A program made the translations under genes and the position numbers. A stretch of 46,517 nt of DNA from a virus: IMG/VR virus record IMGVR_UViG_3300010885_016202, positions 1 to 46,517 of that record; one strand, 5' to 3'. Below, in pieces: positions 31,602 through 38,373 of this stretch. Position 1 is the stretch's first letter. Each line of letters begins with the position of its first letter. The notes beneath the pieces are model-generated. The model saw only the letters and a program-made list of their open reading frames with translations, searched no databases and was not told the DNA's origin.

Positions 31602-31936
31602 TGATTGCAATGCAAGAAGTGACTGATTGGAATCCTGCCTACAACCACACATATCTGTTTGATGGTTCTAAGGCAATCGCTTATATTAAACATGGCGAGC
31701 AGATTCCGATCTATCTTAAGCAACCACTGCGAATTGATCGTGCTCGGCGCAAGTTTATAGAACTCAAGCAATCTCCTTTCAAAGAGGTCGCTGAGTCAAC
31801 GCTAATTAGAGTAGAGGGTAGCAAGGGCAATGTGTATTATGTTGATACACAAGCCAAGAACTGCACTTGTACAGGCTTTCAGTTCCATGGCAATTGTAAA
31901 CATCTTAAAAGTGTATTAAATGAACAAGCGAATTAG
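31601..31936 (+). CDS. SWIM zinc-finger protein
   Basis: 111 aa. The C-terminal YYVDTQAKNCTCTGFQFHGN followed by CKHL forms CxCx7CxH, the SWIM zinc-binding motif, seen in proteins that bind DNA or protein partners. The N-terminal 70 residues are unassigned. TAATG overlap with the upstream stop. The next gene starts inside its 3' end. Confidence 0.85.
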   Translation: MIAMQEVTDWNPAYNHTYLFDGSKAIAYIKHGEQIPIYLKQPLRIDRARRKFIELKQSPFKEVAESTLIRVEGSKGNVYYVDTQAKNCTCTGFQFHGNCKHLKSVLNEQAN

Positions 31937-32135
31937 AGAATTGTACAATCAATCCCTTGTGATCCGTAATGATGACGCGCAGTGGATTGAGGGTGAACTC
32001 GACTCTGAGAAGTTCGCTGAGTTGATTGTCCGGGAATGTGCCAATGTTGCATATGAATATGATCTACCCAAGATGAGTGGTCCGGGCATGATTATAGGTG
32101 GGAGAATTGAAACTCATTTTGGAGTGAAAGAATGA
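31920..32135 (+). CDS. Conserved phage hypothetical protein, 71 aa
   Basis: MNKRIRELYNQSLVIRNDDA, then DSEKFAELIVRECANVAYEY, a pattern very common in small phage proteins. Function unknown. Overlaps the SWIM gene by 17 nt and the next gene by 4 nt. Confidence 0.8.
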   Translation: MNKRIRELYNQSLVIRNDDAQWIEGELDSEKFAELIVRECANVAYEYDLPKMSGPGMIIGGRIETHFGVKE

Positions 32136-32308
32136 AATACTATATGATAATGTATAAAGACCTGAGTGATCCTGATTTTGAACCAAGGGTACTACAACCC
32201 TGTTCTTCTTCGAAACAGGCAGAGAGGATGATTCAGCATCAAATGCTTACATCGAGTCGTGACCTGCATTACTACGTTGTAGAAGAACAAAGTCAGATCT
32301 TAACATAA
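32132..32308 (+). CDS. Small hypothetical protein, 58 aa
   Basis: MKYYMIMYKDLSDPDFEPRV then SSSKQAERMIQHQMLTSSRD and YYVVEEQSQILT. ATGA overlap with the upstream gene; GGAG precedes the start. No family recognised. Confidence 0.65.
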   Translation: MKYYMIMYKDLSDPDFEPRVLQPCSSSKQAERMIQHQMLTSSRDLHYYVVEEQSQILT

Positions 32309-32373
32309 TGAAACTCGGATTAACTGTTGAGCAGGGTTTCGACTTCGACAAAGCAGGAGAACGATATGGATGA
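32308..32373 (+). CDS. Possible 21-aa leader peptide
   Basis: ATG overlapping the previous stop (TAATG) and a stop at 32371-32373, overlapping the next start by 8 nt. Reads MKLGLTVEQGFDFDKAGERY plus G. It could couple translation along the operon or be chance. Confidence 0.25.
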   Translation: MKLGLTVEQGFDFDKAGERYG

Positions 32374-32602
32374 ATGGACAAAGAAACTAATGCACCAACG
32401 TAAGGGCATGAGCGTGCAAGTAAGCATCGACGATGGCGACGATGGGCGCGAGTTCGTGCGCTTGGAGTTTGAAGGTGGGGGATACATTGCATTGGAGTTA
32501 AATGACTACGGCGTGAGCATCGAGGCGTTTGACACCGACGGTGATGTGATCGGGGTTGATGGCTTCAGTTATAGACATTTAGCACCAAAGGAGGGTGAGT
32601 GA
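32366..32602 (+). CDS. Hypothetical protein, 78 aa
   Basis: Starts MDEWTKKLMHQRKGMSVQVS; acidic and strand-rich (DDGREFVRLEFEGGGYIALE, then GVSIEAFDTDGDVIGVDGFS). AGGAG lies 6 nt before the ATG at 32366. GC-rich codons. Function unknown. Confidence 0.75.
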   Translation: MDEWTKKLMHQRKGMSVQVSIDDGDDGREFVRLEFEGGGYIALELNDYGVSIEAFDTDGDVIGVDGFSYRHLAPKEGE

Positions 32603-32603
32603 G

Positions 32604-32717
32604 ATGGAACATATGAATTGGTATCGCTTTAGCAAACGACGTAATTGTGAGGTGTTCCGTGTTGACAAACGGCGAGAGCGGCGCGTAGCGCGTAAGTGGG
32701 GCAAGGTTGTCAGTTAA
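32604..32717 (+). CDS. Very small basic protein, 37 aa
   Basis: MEHMNWYRFSKRRNCEVFRV then a run of Arg/Lys (DKRRERRVARKWGKVVS). GAGGG precedes the start by several bases. The basic charge suggests nucleic acid binding. Seen only from composition and operon position. Confidence 0.5.
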   Translation: MEHMNWYRFSKRRNCEVFRVDKRRERRVARKWGKVVS

Positions 32718-32740
32718 CGGCAGTCGCTGGAAGAAACACT

Positions 32741-33232
32741 ATGGATAATGACTTTTTAAAACGTAAACAAATTGGCGACAAGGGTGAGGCCTTCACTATG
32801 GGATACCTGTACGGCAAGCACACAGACTGCACTGTACAGCACGTAGAAGAGTATTATACACCCGGCAAGTATCGATGGAACAATCTACGCCTGCCTGACT
32901 TCATGTTGACCGACTCTAATGGCAATAAGACACTTATTGAAGTTAAAAGCAAGAAAGGGTTTAAAAACAAACTCAACGTGAGCTGCGCTCAGGTGCGTGA
33001 CTACTTGCGGGTTGCAGAACTTAAAGGATATGGGTTCCTCATGATGTTCTTTTGTTCTGAGGATGGATACATATATTTGCTTACTACTGATGATCTTCGT
33101 AATCCATCAGAGACCGTTTACCCTCGAGATAAACCTGATGACCCGTTCTTCCTCTATGATAAGACGGCGCTAACAACACTCTCTCAGAAGATTCCACATT
33201 CTGTCTTTAACAGCGATATTCTTGGAAACTAA
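32741..33232 (+). CDS. PD-(D/E)XK nuclease-like protein
   Basis: 163 aa. RLPDFMLTDSNGNKTLIEVK followed by SKKGF (about residues 50-75) gives PD-x(12)-ExK, the active-site layout of restriction-endonuclease-fold and resolvase-like nucleases. EAFTMGYLYGK near the N-terminus may supply the helix glutamate. GGAAG lies before the ATG at 32741. Possible roles are host DNA degradation or junction cutting; unproven. Confidence 0.7.
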   Translation: MDNDFLKRKQIGDKGEAFTMGYLYGKHTDCTVQHVEEYYTPGKYRWNNLRLPDFMLTDSNGNKTLIEVKSKKGFKNKLNVSCAQVRDYLRVAELKGYGFLMMFFCSEDGYIYLLTTDDLRNPSETVYPRDKPDDPFFLYDKTALTTLSQKIPHSVFNSDILGN

Positions 33233-33243
33233 AAACAGTTAAG

Positions 33244-33290
33244 AATCAAGAGGATAACAGCGTCTTAGCTAACCTCTTGATTTCTAAGAC
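33244..33290 (+). other. Competing hairpins upstream of promoter copy D
   Basis: AATCAAGAGG (33244-33253) pairs over 10 bp with CCTCTTGATT (33273-33282). GTCTTAG (33262-33268), in its loop, pairs over 7 bp with CTAAGAC (33284-33290). The single base between the right arms is too short to cross a 10-bp helix, so the two are probably alternatives rather than a pseudoknot. Possible terminator or attenuator. Confidence 0.45.
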
Positions 33291-33300
33291 ATCGTAGTTC

Positions 33301-33329
33301 TTGCATTTAATTCGCCACTTTGTTAATAT
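33301..33329 (+). promoter_or_regulatory. Repeated TTGCATTTAAT promoter, copy D
   Basis: TTGCAT (33301-33306), 17-nt spacer beginning TTAAT, TAATAT (33324-33329). The upstream part matches the other copies, but the downstream leader has diverged. Confidence 0.75.
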
Positions 33330-33374
33330 GAATAATCGATTGAATGAATGAATGGTTAGAAAGGAAGAAGAAAT

Positions 33375-34241
33375 ATGCCTCGTGGTGTTCCAAATGCTGG
33401 TTTCCGTAAGACTAAGAACTTTGCTGCTAAGAACGAAGCAGTCGCTGTTAAGATCCCAGCTGCTCCTATCAAGGTAGAGACAATAGAAGAGATCGATGCT
33501 CGTATTAGCGAGCGGTTTGAGGTCACAGGCGACCTCGTAGACATGGCTATCACGGGTGCTGCCCGTGCGCTGATCATCTCGGGTCCTGGTGGTCTTGGTA
33601 AGAGTCACACTGTAGAAGAGAAGCTCGCTGCTTGGGATCCGAAGGGTATTCGTCACACTATCGTCCGTGGTAAGATCCTTGCCCCAGACCTCTATATCAT
33701 GTTGCACAAGCACTCAGATAAGAACCAGGTCCTGGTGTTCGATGATGCCGACAATATCTTCTGGGATGACATTTCACTCAACATGCTCAAAGCAGTTTGT
33801 GACACCACCAAGAAGCGTGTGGTGTCTTATATGACACAAGGCAAGCTGTATGATGACGACTCAGCGACGGCACTGCCTAAGCAGTTTGAGTTTCACGGTA
33901 GCATCATCTTCATCACCAACACAGACTTCGATGAGCTGATTCAGCGTGGATCACGTCTTGCTCCGCACTTGCAAGCAATGATGACTCGTGCCCAGTACAT
34001 TGATCTTAGCATCAAGACGAAGCAGGATTACATTGTCCGTATCCGTCAAGTGCTTAAGATGGGTCTGCTAAGCCAACAAGGCTTAGACGAGGTTGCTGCT
34101 GGTGATGTCATGACCTTCATTGAAAGCAACCAAGACACACTGCGTGACTTGTCGCTTCGTGTCGCCATCAAGCTCGCTGCAATTCGTAAGACACACCCTG
34201 CCAAGTGGGAAAAGATCGCTCGTATCACAGTCTGCAAATAA
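33375..34241 (+). CDS. AAA+ ATPase
   Basis: 288 aa. A basic tail MPRGVPNAGFRKTKNFAAKN precedes the ATPase domain with Walker A IISGPGGLGKSHTVEEK (about residue 69), Walker B VLVFDDADNIF (about 119), a sensor-1-like IIFITNTDFDE (about 177) and an Arg-containing QRGSRLAPHLQAMMTR. Similar ATPases occur in exo-T4 phages without a defined role. GGAAG lies before the ATG. Driven by promoter copy D. Confidence 0.85.
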   Translation: MPRGVPNAGFRKTKNFAAKNEAVAVKIPAAPIKVETIEEIDARISERFEVTGDLVDMAITGAARALIISGPGGLGKSHTVEEKLAAWDPKGIRHTIVRGKILAPDLYIMLHKHSDKNQVLVFDDADNIFWDDISLNMLKAVCDTTKKRVVSYMTQGKLYDDDSATALPKQFEFHGSIIFITNTDFDELIQRGSRLAPHLQAMMTRAQYIDLSIKTKQDYIVRIRQVLKMGLLSQQGLDEVAAGDVMTFIESNQDTLRDLSLRVAIKLAAIRKTHPAKWEKIARITVCK

Positions 34242-34250
34242 GGACTCCTA

Positions 34251-34520
34251 ATGAGATATGCAAGTCGATTTTCTTGGATCTATCGTGGGTTCGTCTATGC
34301 ACCTTTTGATGAAGTAGAAATAGACAACGATAGTTCTAAAGTATGGCATTATGTCACTCGGACAGAGAACAATACTCTCCTGGGCTATATTGAATATACT
34401 CCATATAGTTATCTTTCAAAACCACAATTTGAACAGGCTATAGAATATATGCTTGATCATAAGACACACGAGAAAAAAGCCTTCACCGAACTGGCAAAGG
34501 TAAAAGAAGATTATCTATGA
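34251..34520 (+). CDS. Hypothetical protein, 89 aa
   Basis: MRYASRFSWIYRGFVYAPFD, aromatic-rich and strand-like in its first half, ending with a charged helix (TELAKVKEDYL). AGGACTCCTA precedes the start, 9 nt after the ATPase stop. Overlaps the next gene by 4 nt. Function unknown. Confidence 0.75.
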   Translation: MRYASRFSWIYRGFVYAPFDEVEIDNDSSKVWHYVTRTENNTLLGYIEYTPYSYLSKPQFEQAIEYMLDHKTHEKKAFTELAKVKEDYL

Positions 34521-34825
34521 ATATTGATAACGTCATCACAGTTAACTTTAAAAAACCGGAACCTAAAGAGACCGACTCTATTTTAGATTTCATTAAAGAA
34601 GTGCAGCACTATGATAATTTTCATGAGGCTCTAAAGTGGATCATATATAATAGTAAGGATCCTGCTGACACTTACGTCTGTGCTATCAAGCATATTCTAG
34701 ACGAAGAAGAATTCACTCAATTCATTGCGGCGATGAGCAACCTTAAGGCCTATCTCGAGCTCGATGATGAAATACGTGGGCATGTAGATAAATTCTTTGA
34801 ACTACGGCGCATGGTTTGTGGTTGA
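34517..34825 (+). CDS. Hypothetical protein, 102 aa
   Basis: MNIDNVITVNFKKPEPKETD then a helical remainder (DFIKEVQHYDNFHEALKWII). Small proteins with a VNFKKPE-like start occur in T4-like phages. Its TGA stop forms part of the next promoter's -35 box. Function unknown. Confidence 0.75.
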   Translation: MNIDNVITVNFKKPEPKETDSILDFIKEVQHYDNFHEALKWIIYNSKDPADTYVCAIKHILDEEEFTQFIAAMSNLKAYLELDDEIRGHVDKFFELRRMVCG

Positions 34826-34849
34826 CATTATTAATTAAATCTGTATAAT
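34822..34849 (+). promoter_or_regulatory. Sigma70 promoter before the tRNA cluster
   Basis: TTGACA (34822-34827), 16-nt spacer, TATAAT (34844-34849): full consensus boxes. The -35 box contains the TGA stop of the upstream gene. It would serve the small membrane protein and the tRNAs. Confidence 0.85.
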
Positions 34850-34879
34850 CGTTATGTACAGAATGATAGGGGATAAAAT

Positions 34880-35029
34880 ATGAATACAGTTAAGATTGTT
34901 CTTATGTGGCTTCTTGTTGCTTGTACTTTTTTTATGTCTATGAGTACAATGTACTTAGGTAATACTGTTCTTAGTCTTGCCTGGACAATAGCATTTGCCG
35001 GGTGGACGGCTGCCCTCTTTAAAGATTAA
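34880..35029 (+). CDS. Small membrane protein, 49 aa
   Basis: MNTVKIVLMWLLVACTFFMS then a second hydrophobic stretch (VLSLAWTIAFAGWTAALF), so two probable transmembrane helices. AGGGGA lies before the ATG. No family recognised. Confidence 0.6.
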   Translation: MNTVKIVLMWLLVACTFFMSMSTMYLGNTVLSLAWTIAFAGWTAALFKD

Positions 35030-35036
35030 TGATTAA

Positions 35037-35111
35037 TGGGGAGTAGCTCAGCGGTAGAGCAGTTGACTGTTAATCAATTGGTCGTAGGTTCGATCCCTAC
35101 CTTCCCAGCCA
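35037..35111 (+). tRNA. tRNA-Asn (GTT)
   Basis: Acceptor TGGGGAG pairs with CTTCCCA; D-arm GCTC/GAGC; anticodon loop CTGTTAA with anticodon GTT; T-arm GTAGG TTCGATC CCTAC; discriminator G and encoded CCA. First of a cluster of three. Confidence 0.95.
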
Positions 35112-35164
35112 TTTGTGTATGGTATATGTTGTAACGTGGGATGTCCCCACATTAGGAGAAGAAG

Positions 35165-35317
35165 ATGAGTATAGATAAAGCAGAAGCTGAACGATTGAAT
35201 AGGATTGAGGCTTTAAACAATGCCGTGAGGCATAGACTCCGTGAAGAAAAGCCAGATGAAGTTGTAATTGCGGCACAGAAATATTTTAATTTCTTGCAAG
35301 GCAACGGAAACAACTAA
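35165..35317 (+). CDS. Small hypothetical protein, 50 aa
   Basis: Between tRNA-Asn and tRNA-Ala: MSIDKAEAERLNRIEALNNA, a charged helix, ending KYFNFLQGNGNN. AGGAG precedes the ATG. No family recognised. Confidence 0.6.
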   Translation: MSIDKAEAERLNRIEALNNAVRHRLREEKPDEVVIAAQKYFNFLQGNGNN

Positions 35318-35326
35318 ACGATAATT

Positions 35327-35400
35327 GGGCTGTTAGTATAATGAGATTATGCCGCCCTTGCACGGCGGAGACGAGAGTTTGATTCTCTCACGGTCCACCA
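35327..35400 (+). tRNA. tRNA-Ala (TGC)
   Basis: Acceptor GGGCTGT pairs with ACGGTCC and has G3-T70, the alanine identity pair. Anticodon stem CCGCC/GGCGG with loop CTTGCAC (anticodon TGC); T-arm GAGAG TTTGATT CTCTC; discriminator A and encoded CCA. Confidence 0.93.
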
Positions 35401-35404
35401 AATT

Positions 35405-35487
35405 GGGTAGTGAGTAGCACTGGTGACTACAGCAGACTGTAAATCTGCCGTCTTATGACATACTTGGTTCGACTCCAAGACTGCCCA
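35405..35487 (+). tRNA. tRNA-Tyr (GTA)
   Basis: Acceptor GGGTAGT pairs with ACTGCCC; anticodon stem GCAGA/TCTGC with loop CTGTAAA (GTA); a long variable arm (CGTCTTATGACAT) as expected for tyrosine; T-arm CTTGG TTCGACT CCAAG. The CCA end is not encoded (CAA follows). Confidence 0.92.
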
Positions 35488-35542
35488 CAACGGTTATATG
35501 ATGATGTGATGTGATATGTGTTTAATAATAAAAGGAAAGACT

Positions 35543-36097
35543 ATGATTAAGACTATTTTAAGTTCGATTGCAATGACCTTGCTTGTTTCAGGATCAGCGT
35601 TTGCCGACAGTGTAACCTTTGGTGCACATGGTGGCGACAATGACCAACGTTACTACGATTTGAGCGTGTCTCATTCAGTAACAGGCACAGGCTTTGTTGT
35701 TAGTGGGCAAGCTGAAACAGAGCAAGCTTCGACTAACACACTACTGACCCAGAAGTACTCTGCTTCATTTGGATATAAGCTTGATGCTCCCATGGGCATT
35801 AGCGTTGTTCCATCTTTTGAGTACGGCGTGAAACTTTTGCCAGGTACGAATGATGAGTCATTCTATGGCGCAGGTGTTAGCGTGAGTCGTCAAGTTGTAG
35901 GTCCTGTAAGCGCAACAGTAGCTTATCGTTATCGTAGCAATTTTAGTGGCACAACAATCTCAGAGAATCGTGAGAGTGCGTCATTAGATTGGGCGGTAAC
36001 ACCCAAGCAGACATTGGGCTTGACTGCTCATACTTACAACGGAGCCAATACAGCATTGGTTCATGTGTACGGCGTTTCTTACAAGTATAGCTTCTAA
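35543..36097 (+). CDS. Phage-encoded outer-membrane beta-barrel-like protein
   Basis: 184 aa. MIKTILSSIAMTLLVSGSAF then ADS is a clear signal peptide with an AxA cleavage site near residue 21. The rest alternates polar and aromatic/aliphatic residues in strand-length repeats, and the end VHVYGVSYKYSF with terminal Phe is typical of outer-membrane barrels. AAAGGA supports the ATG at 35543. Possible roles are receptor masking or changing the host surface; inference only. A hammerhead ribozyme starts right after its stop codon. Confidence 0.8.
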   Translation: MIKTILSSIAMTLLVSGSAFADSVTFGAHGGDNDQRYYDLSVSHSVTGTGFVVSGQAETEQASTNTLLTQKYSASFGYKLDAPMGISVVPSFEYGVKLLPGTNDESFYGAGVSVSRQVVGPVSATVAYRYRSNFSGTTISENRESASLDWAVTPKQTLGLTAHTYNGANTALVHVYGVSYKYSF

Positions 36098-36163
36098 GAC
36101 CTCTGATGAGTCCGTGCAATTCGGACGAAACAAGCTCTCTTCATTGAGAGCTTGTCAGGACAC
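36098..36163 (+). ncRNA. Type I hammerhead ribozyme
   Basis: Conserved core CTGATGA at 36103-36109 and GAAA at 36127-36130. Stem II is GTCCG/CGGAC (36110-36114 with 36122-36126). Stem III is ten perfect pairs, ACAAGCTCTC with GAGAGCTTGT (36130-36139 with 36146-36155), loop TTCATT. The cleavage triplet is GTC ending at C36156; stem I is CCT/AGG, then imperfect. Helix I is open, so type I. Cleavage would leave an 18-nt leader before the ATG at 36175. Confidence 0.9.
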
Positions 36164-36174
36164 TGGAGTATAGT

Positions 36175-36432
36175 ATGAATTGGATTATGTTTATTGGTGT
36201 ATTTTTAGCCATGATGATAACAGATATCATGTGGGCAAAGTACACACTTGCTGTTGCATTTCTTAAGCCTGTCTTATCTGGAATCTATAGCGCTGTTATT
36301 ATACTCATGGGTGCAGTTACTGTTGTTGCATACGTAGAAGATAGGTATATGATTATACCAGCGATGCTAGGTGCCTTTGTAGGGACTTATTATACAATAA
36401 AACGAGCAAGAGACTATGAAGAAGAAAAGTGA
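36175..36432 (+). CDS. Small membrane protein, 85 aa
   Basis: MNWIMFIGVFLAMMITDIMW with two or three more hydrophobic segments (LSGIYSAVIILMGAVTVVAY, IIPAMLGAFVGTYYTI) and a charged C-terminus DYEEEK. GGAG lies just before the start and just after the hammerhead cleavage site, so self-cleavage would place the ribosome binding site near a new 5' end. Function unknown. Confidence 0.75.
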   Translation: MNWIMFIGVFLAMMITDIMWAKYTLAVAFLKPVLSGIYSAVIILMGAVTVVAYVEDRYMIIPAMLGAFVGTYYTIKRARDYEEEK

Positions 36433-36625
36433 ATGTTCTGAGTGTAAAAAACTACGCAAAGAATTAAAAGAACAAAATGAAAGGTTTCAAGAAACATTGG
36501 AACGTATTGCAAAGTTTATTTCTTTTGAATCATATCTTGCTCGTAAAGCATTACGTGCCGAAGATGTTACTGAAGACGTAATGGAAGAATGGGAACTTGC
36601 AATGAAGGATCGATTACATGACTGA
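36416..36625 (+). CDS. Small charged protein with CxxC, 69 aa
   Basis: MKKKSECSECKKLRKELKEQ continues as a coiled-coil-like helix (NERFQETLERIAKF). The single CxxC could bind metal with a partner. Overlaps the upstream gene by 17 nt and the downstream gene by 8 nt. No family recognised. Confidence 0.65.
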   Translation: MKKKSECSECKKLRKELKEQNERFQETLERIAKFISFESYLARKALRAEDVTEDVMEEWELAMKDRLHD

Positions 36626-36776
36626 ATCAAAGTTTAGCGACTATTCTCCATTAATGCTTGCACTCGAGCGCCTACATGCAGCAACTCAAGCTAGAGACCG
36701 CTGTAAGAATGCCTGGGCTAAGAACTATTGGAACCTTATAATCAAGCGATTAGAGCGCCAAGTAAAACACGGTTGA
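36618..36776 (+). CDS. Small hypothetical protein, 52 aa
   Basis: MTESKFSDYSPLMLALERLH then a basic helix ending IIKRLERQVKHG. Its TGA stop is inside the TTGACA box of the next promoter. Function unknown. Confidence 0.6.
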   Translation: MTESKFSDYSPLMLALERLHAATQARDRCKNAWAKNYWNLIIKRLERQVKHG

Positions 36777-36801
36777 CATTCTAGATTGGTTCTGTTATCA
36801 T
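36773..36801 (+). promoter_or_regulatory. Sigma70 promoter with overlapping late-like element
   Basis: TTGACA (36773-36778), 17-nt spacer, TATCAT (36796-36801). CATAAATA at 36799-36806 overlaps and is one base off the late consensus. Transcription from either would start almost at the ATG of the next gene (36808), suggesting a leaderless or very short 5' end. Confidence 0.65.
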
Positions 36802-36807
36802 AAATAA

Positions 36808-37425
36808 ATGAATATGATACTAACCCTAAACAAATACTTACTCGAAGAGAGTGACCATACACTCTATATTTTTGATATAGACGACACCCTCTTTCGGACC
36901 TATGCAAAAATCCATGTGCTAGATGCCAATGGAAAGATTGTACGCAGTCTTAATAACCAAGAATATAACACGTACAAAGTGCTTCCTGGACAGACATTGA
37001 AGTTCGATGAGTTCAGAGACTCAGAGAAGTTTGATATGACATCTAGGCCTATCACTAAGATGTTGAACAAGGTTAAGTTTTTACAGAAACAAATTGCAGG
37101 TACGAAAAGCAAAATTATCTTTGTGACTGCACGAGAAGATTTTGATGACAAAGAAAAGTTTCTTAATGCTTTTAGAAAGCGTAAGATTGACATAGACCAG
37201 ATTCATGTGTACCGCACTGGCAATGACCACGGACCCGAGAGTAAGGGTGAAAAGAAAGCTAAAGTGATTCGCATGTATCTCTCGAGTGGCGACTTTATGA
37301 AGACCGAGATGTATGATGATAACATGGAAAATCTAGAAGCATTTAAAAGCTTACAACGTGAGTTTCCAGATATATCATTTGAGGCATTTCAAGTATTTCA
37401 TGATGGGTCGACTAATAACGTTTGA
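36808..37425 (+). CDS. HAD-superfamily hydrolase
   Basis: 205 aa. YIFDIDDTLFRTYAKI (about residue 20) holds the nucleophile and acid/base aspartates; IIFVTARED (about 98) is motif II; KKAKVIRMYL is the motif III lysine region; EMYDDNMENL (about 170) is the acidic motif IV. The family includes phosphatases such as the 3'-phosphatase half of T4 Pnk, but no kinase domain is present. Substrate unknown. No clear ribosome binding site precedes the ATG. Confidence 0.8.
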   Translation: MNMILTLNKYLLEESDHTLYIFDIDDTLFRTYAKIHVLDANGKIVRSLNNQEYNTYKVLPGQTLKFDEFRDSEKFDMTSRPITKMLNKVKFLQKQIAGTKSKIIFVTAREDFDDKEKFLNAFRKRKIDIDQIHVYRTGNDHGPESKGEKKAKVIRMYLSSGDFMKTEMYDDNMENLEAFKSLQREFPDISFEAFQVFHDGSTNNV

Positions 37426-37429
37426 CTCA

Positions 37430-37505
37430 GCCCATTTAGCACAGCTGGTAGTGCACCTGATTTGTAATCAGGGGGTCGGGAGTTCGAATCTCTCAGTGGG
37501 CACCA
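37430..37505 (+). tRNA. tRNA-Thr (TGT)
   Basis: Acceptor GCCCATT pairs with AGTGGGC; anticodon stem CCTGA/TCAGG with loop TTTGTAA (anticodon TGT); T-arm with GTTCGAATC loop; discriminator A and encoded CCA. Starts 4 nt after the HAD gene stop. Confidence 0.93.
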
Positions 37506-37535
37506 ATTCTTGATTATTTTTATGAGAAAGTTATT

Positions 37536-37694
37536 ATGAGCAAAGGATCTAAGCCCAGACCGCTAAGTGTTAATCTAGATACGTTTAATGCGAATTGGGA
37601 TCAGATTTTCAGCAAAAAGAAAACTGATAGCATAAATAAAAAGAAGTCACCTAAGAAAGATACTAAACATGCTAGGATTCAAAACATTCGTTAG
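37536..37694 (+). CDS. Conserved small phage protein, 52 aa
   Basis: MSKGSKPRPLSVNLDTFNAN then WDQIFSKKK and a Lys-rich tail. The MSKGSxPRPxSV...F..N.D.IF pattern is a small protein common in many phages; function unknown. Overlaps the next gene by 26 nt. Confidence 0.8.
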   Translation: MSKGSKPRPLSVNLDTFNANWDQIFSKKKTDSINKKKSPKKDTKHARIQNIR

Positions 37695-37896
37695 TGAAGC
37701 AGACAACTTTGCGGCAGAGCCTATTGTCATAGAATTCCTTGACGGCAGCAATAACTGGCGACAAATAGAAAGCGGGGTCATTAACAATCCTCGTATGATT
37801 GCACAGGCACTGCAGAACACAAAATCTCGCTATCCTAAGAATCGTTTACGTGCTATGGGATCAAGTTCTAGACGAATGTATGATATGGTGATGTGA
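37669..37896 (+). CDS. Hypothetical protein, 75 aa
   Basis: MLGFKTFVSEADNFAAEPIV, then DGSNNWRQIESGVINNPRMI and a basic C-terminus with SSSRRMYDMVM. The GFKTFVSE start resembles the FKxFxxE start of many small T4-like phage proteins. Function unknown. Confidence 0.75.
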   Translation: MLGFKTFVSEADNFAAEPIVIEFLDGSNNWRQIESGVINNPRMIAQALQNTKSRYPKNRLRAMGSSSRRMYDMVM

Positions 37897-38366
37897 TGCC
37901 CTTCTGGAGAAAAGCATCATACAAAGACGAAGTAAAAGCATTTGAAAAGACAGTATCTTCTCTTGTTGTGCCGTTTACTCCTAGAGACGAATATATTAGA
38001 AAGAAGATTGATCTACAAATCAAGATTGCCGCTGAGTATGAAAATTCACGCCATGTAGTTTTATCAAATCCAGTATGGCGCAAATTAGATAATAGCGAAT
38101 CCTGGTTAACAGATACTTTCATAAAGTTTAATAAACAAGTCACAAGAAAGGCTAACGATCCTGAAATAAAAAAAATTGATGACGACTTTAAAGTGATAGG
38201 TGATCTCATACAAACAGCACCTATCATACTTCATATTAAGACAGGAACTATTCTTAAAGACATTCGAAAAAACTCTCCTATATACAGAGTAGTTTCTGGC
38301 AATAATCGATTGATGCTTTATAGACTTATGGGAATTAACCCGCGGGTTGTTATTATTGAATTGTAG
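37896..38366 (+). CDS. Hypothetical protein, 156 aa, ParB-like C-terminus?
   Basis: MPFWRKASYKDEVKAFEKTV, basic and helical. The end SPIYRVVSGNNRLMLYRLMG then INPRVVIIEL resembles the substrate-loop segment of ParB/Srx-like folds (xxGNxRLxxxxxxG), but upstream motifs are not clear. ATG at 37896 overlaps the previous stop (TGATG). Tentative; function unknown. Confidence 0.65.
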   Translation: MPFWRKASYKDEVKAFEKTVSSLVVPFTPRDEYIRKKIDLQIKIAAEYENSRHVVLSNPVWRKLDNSESWLTDTFIKFNKQVTRKANDPEIKKIDDDFKVIGDLIQTAPIILHIKTGTILKDIRKNSPIYRVVSGNNRLMLYRLMGINPRVVIIEL

Positions 38367-38373
38367 GTGAATT

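Noticed and set aside
33244-33290. H-type pseudoknot from the two overlapping stems
   Set aside because: The loop that must cross the 10-bp stem is only one base long, so the stems are better read as alternatives.
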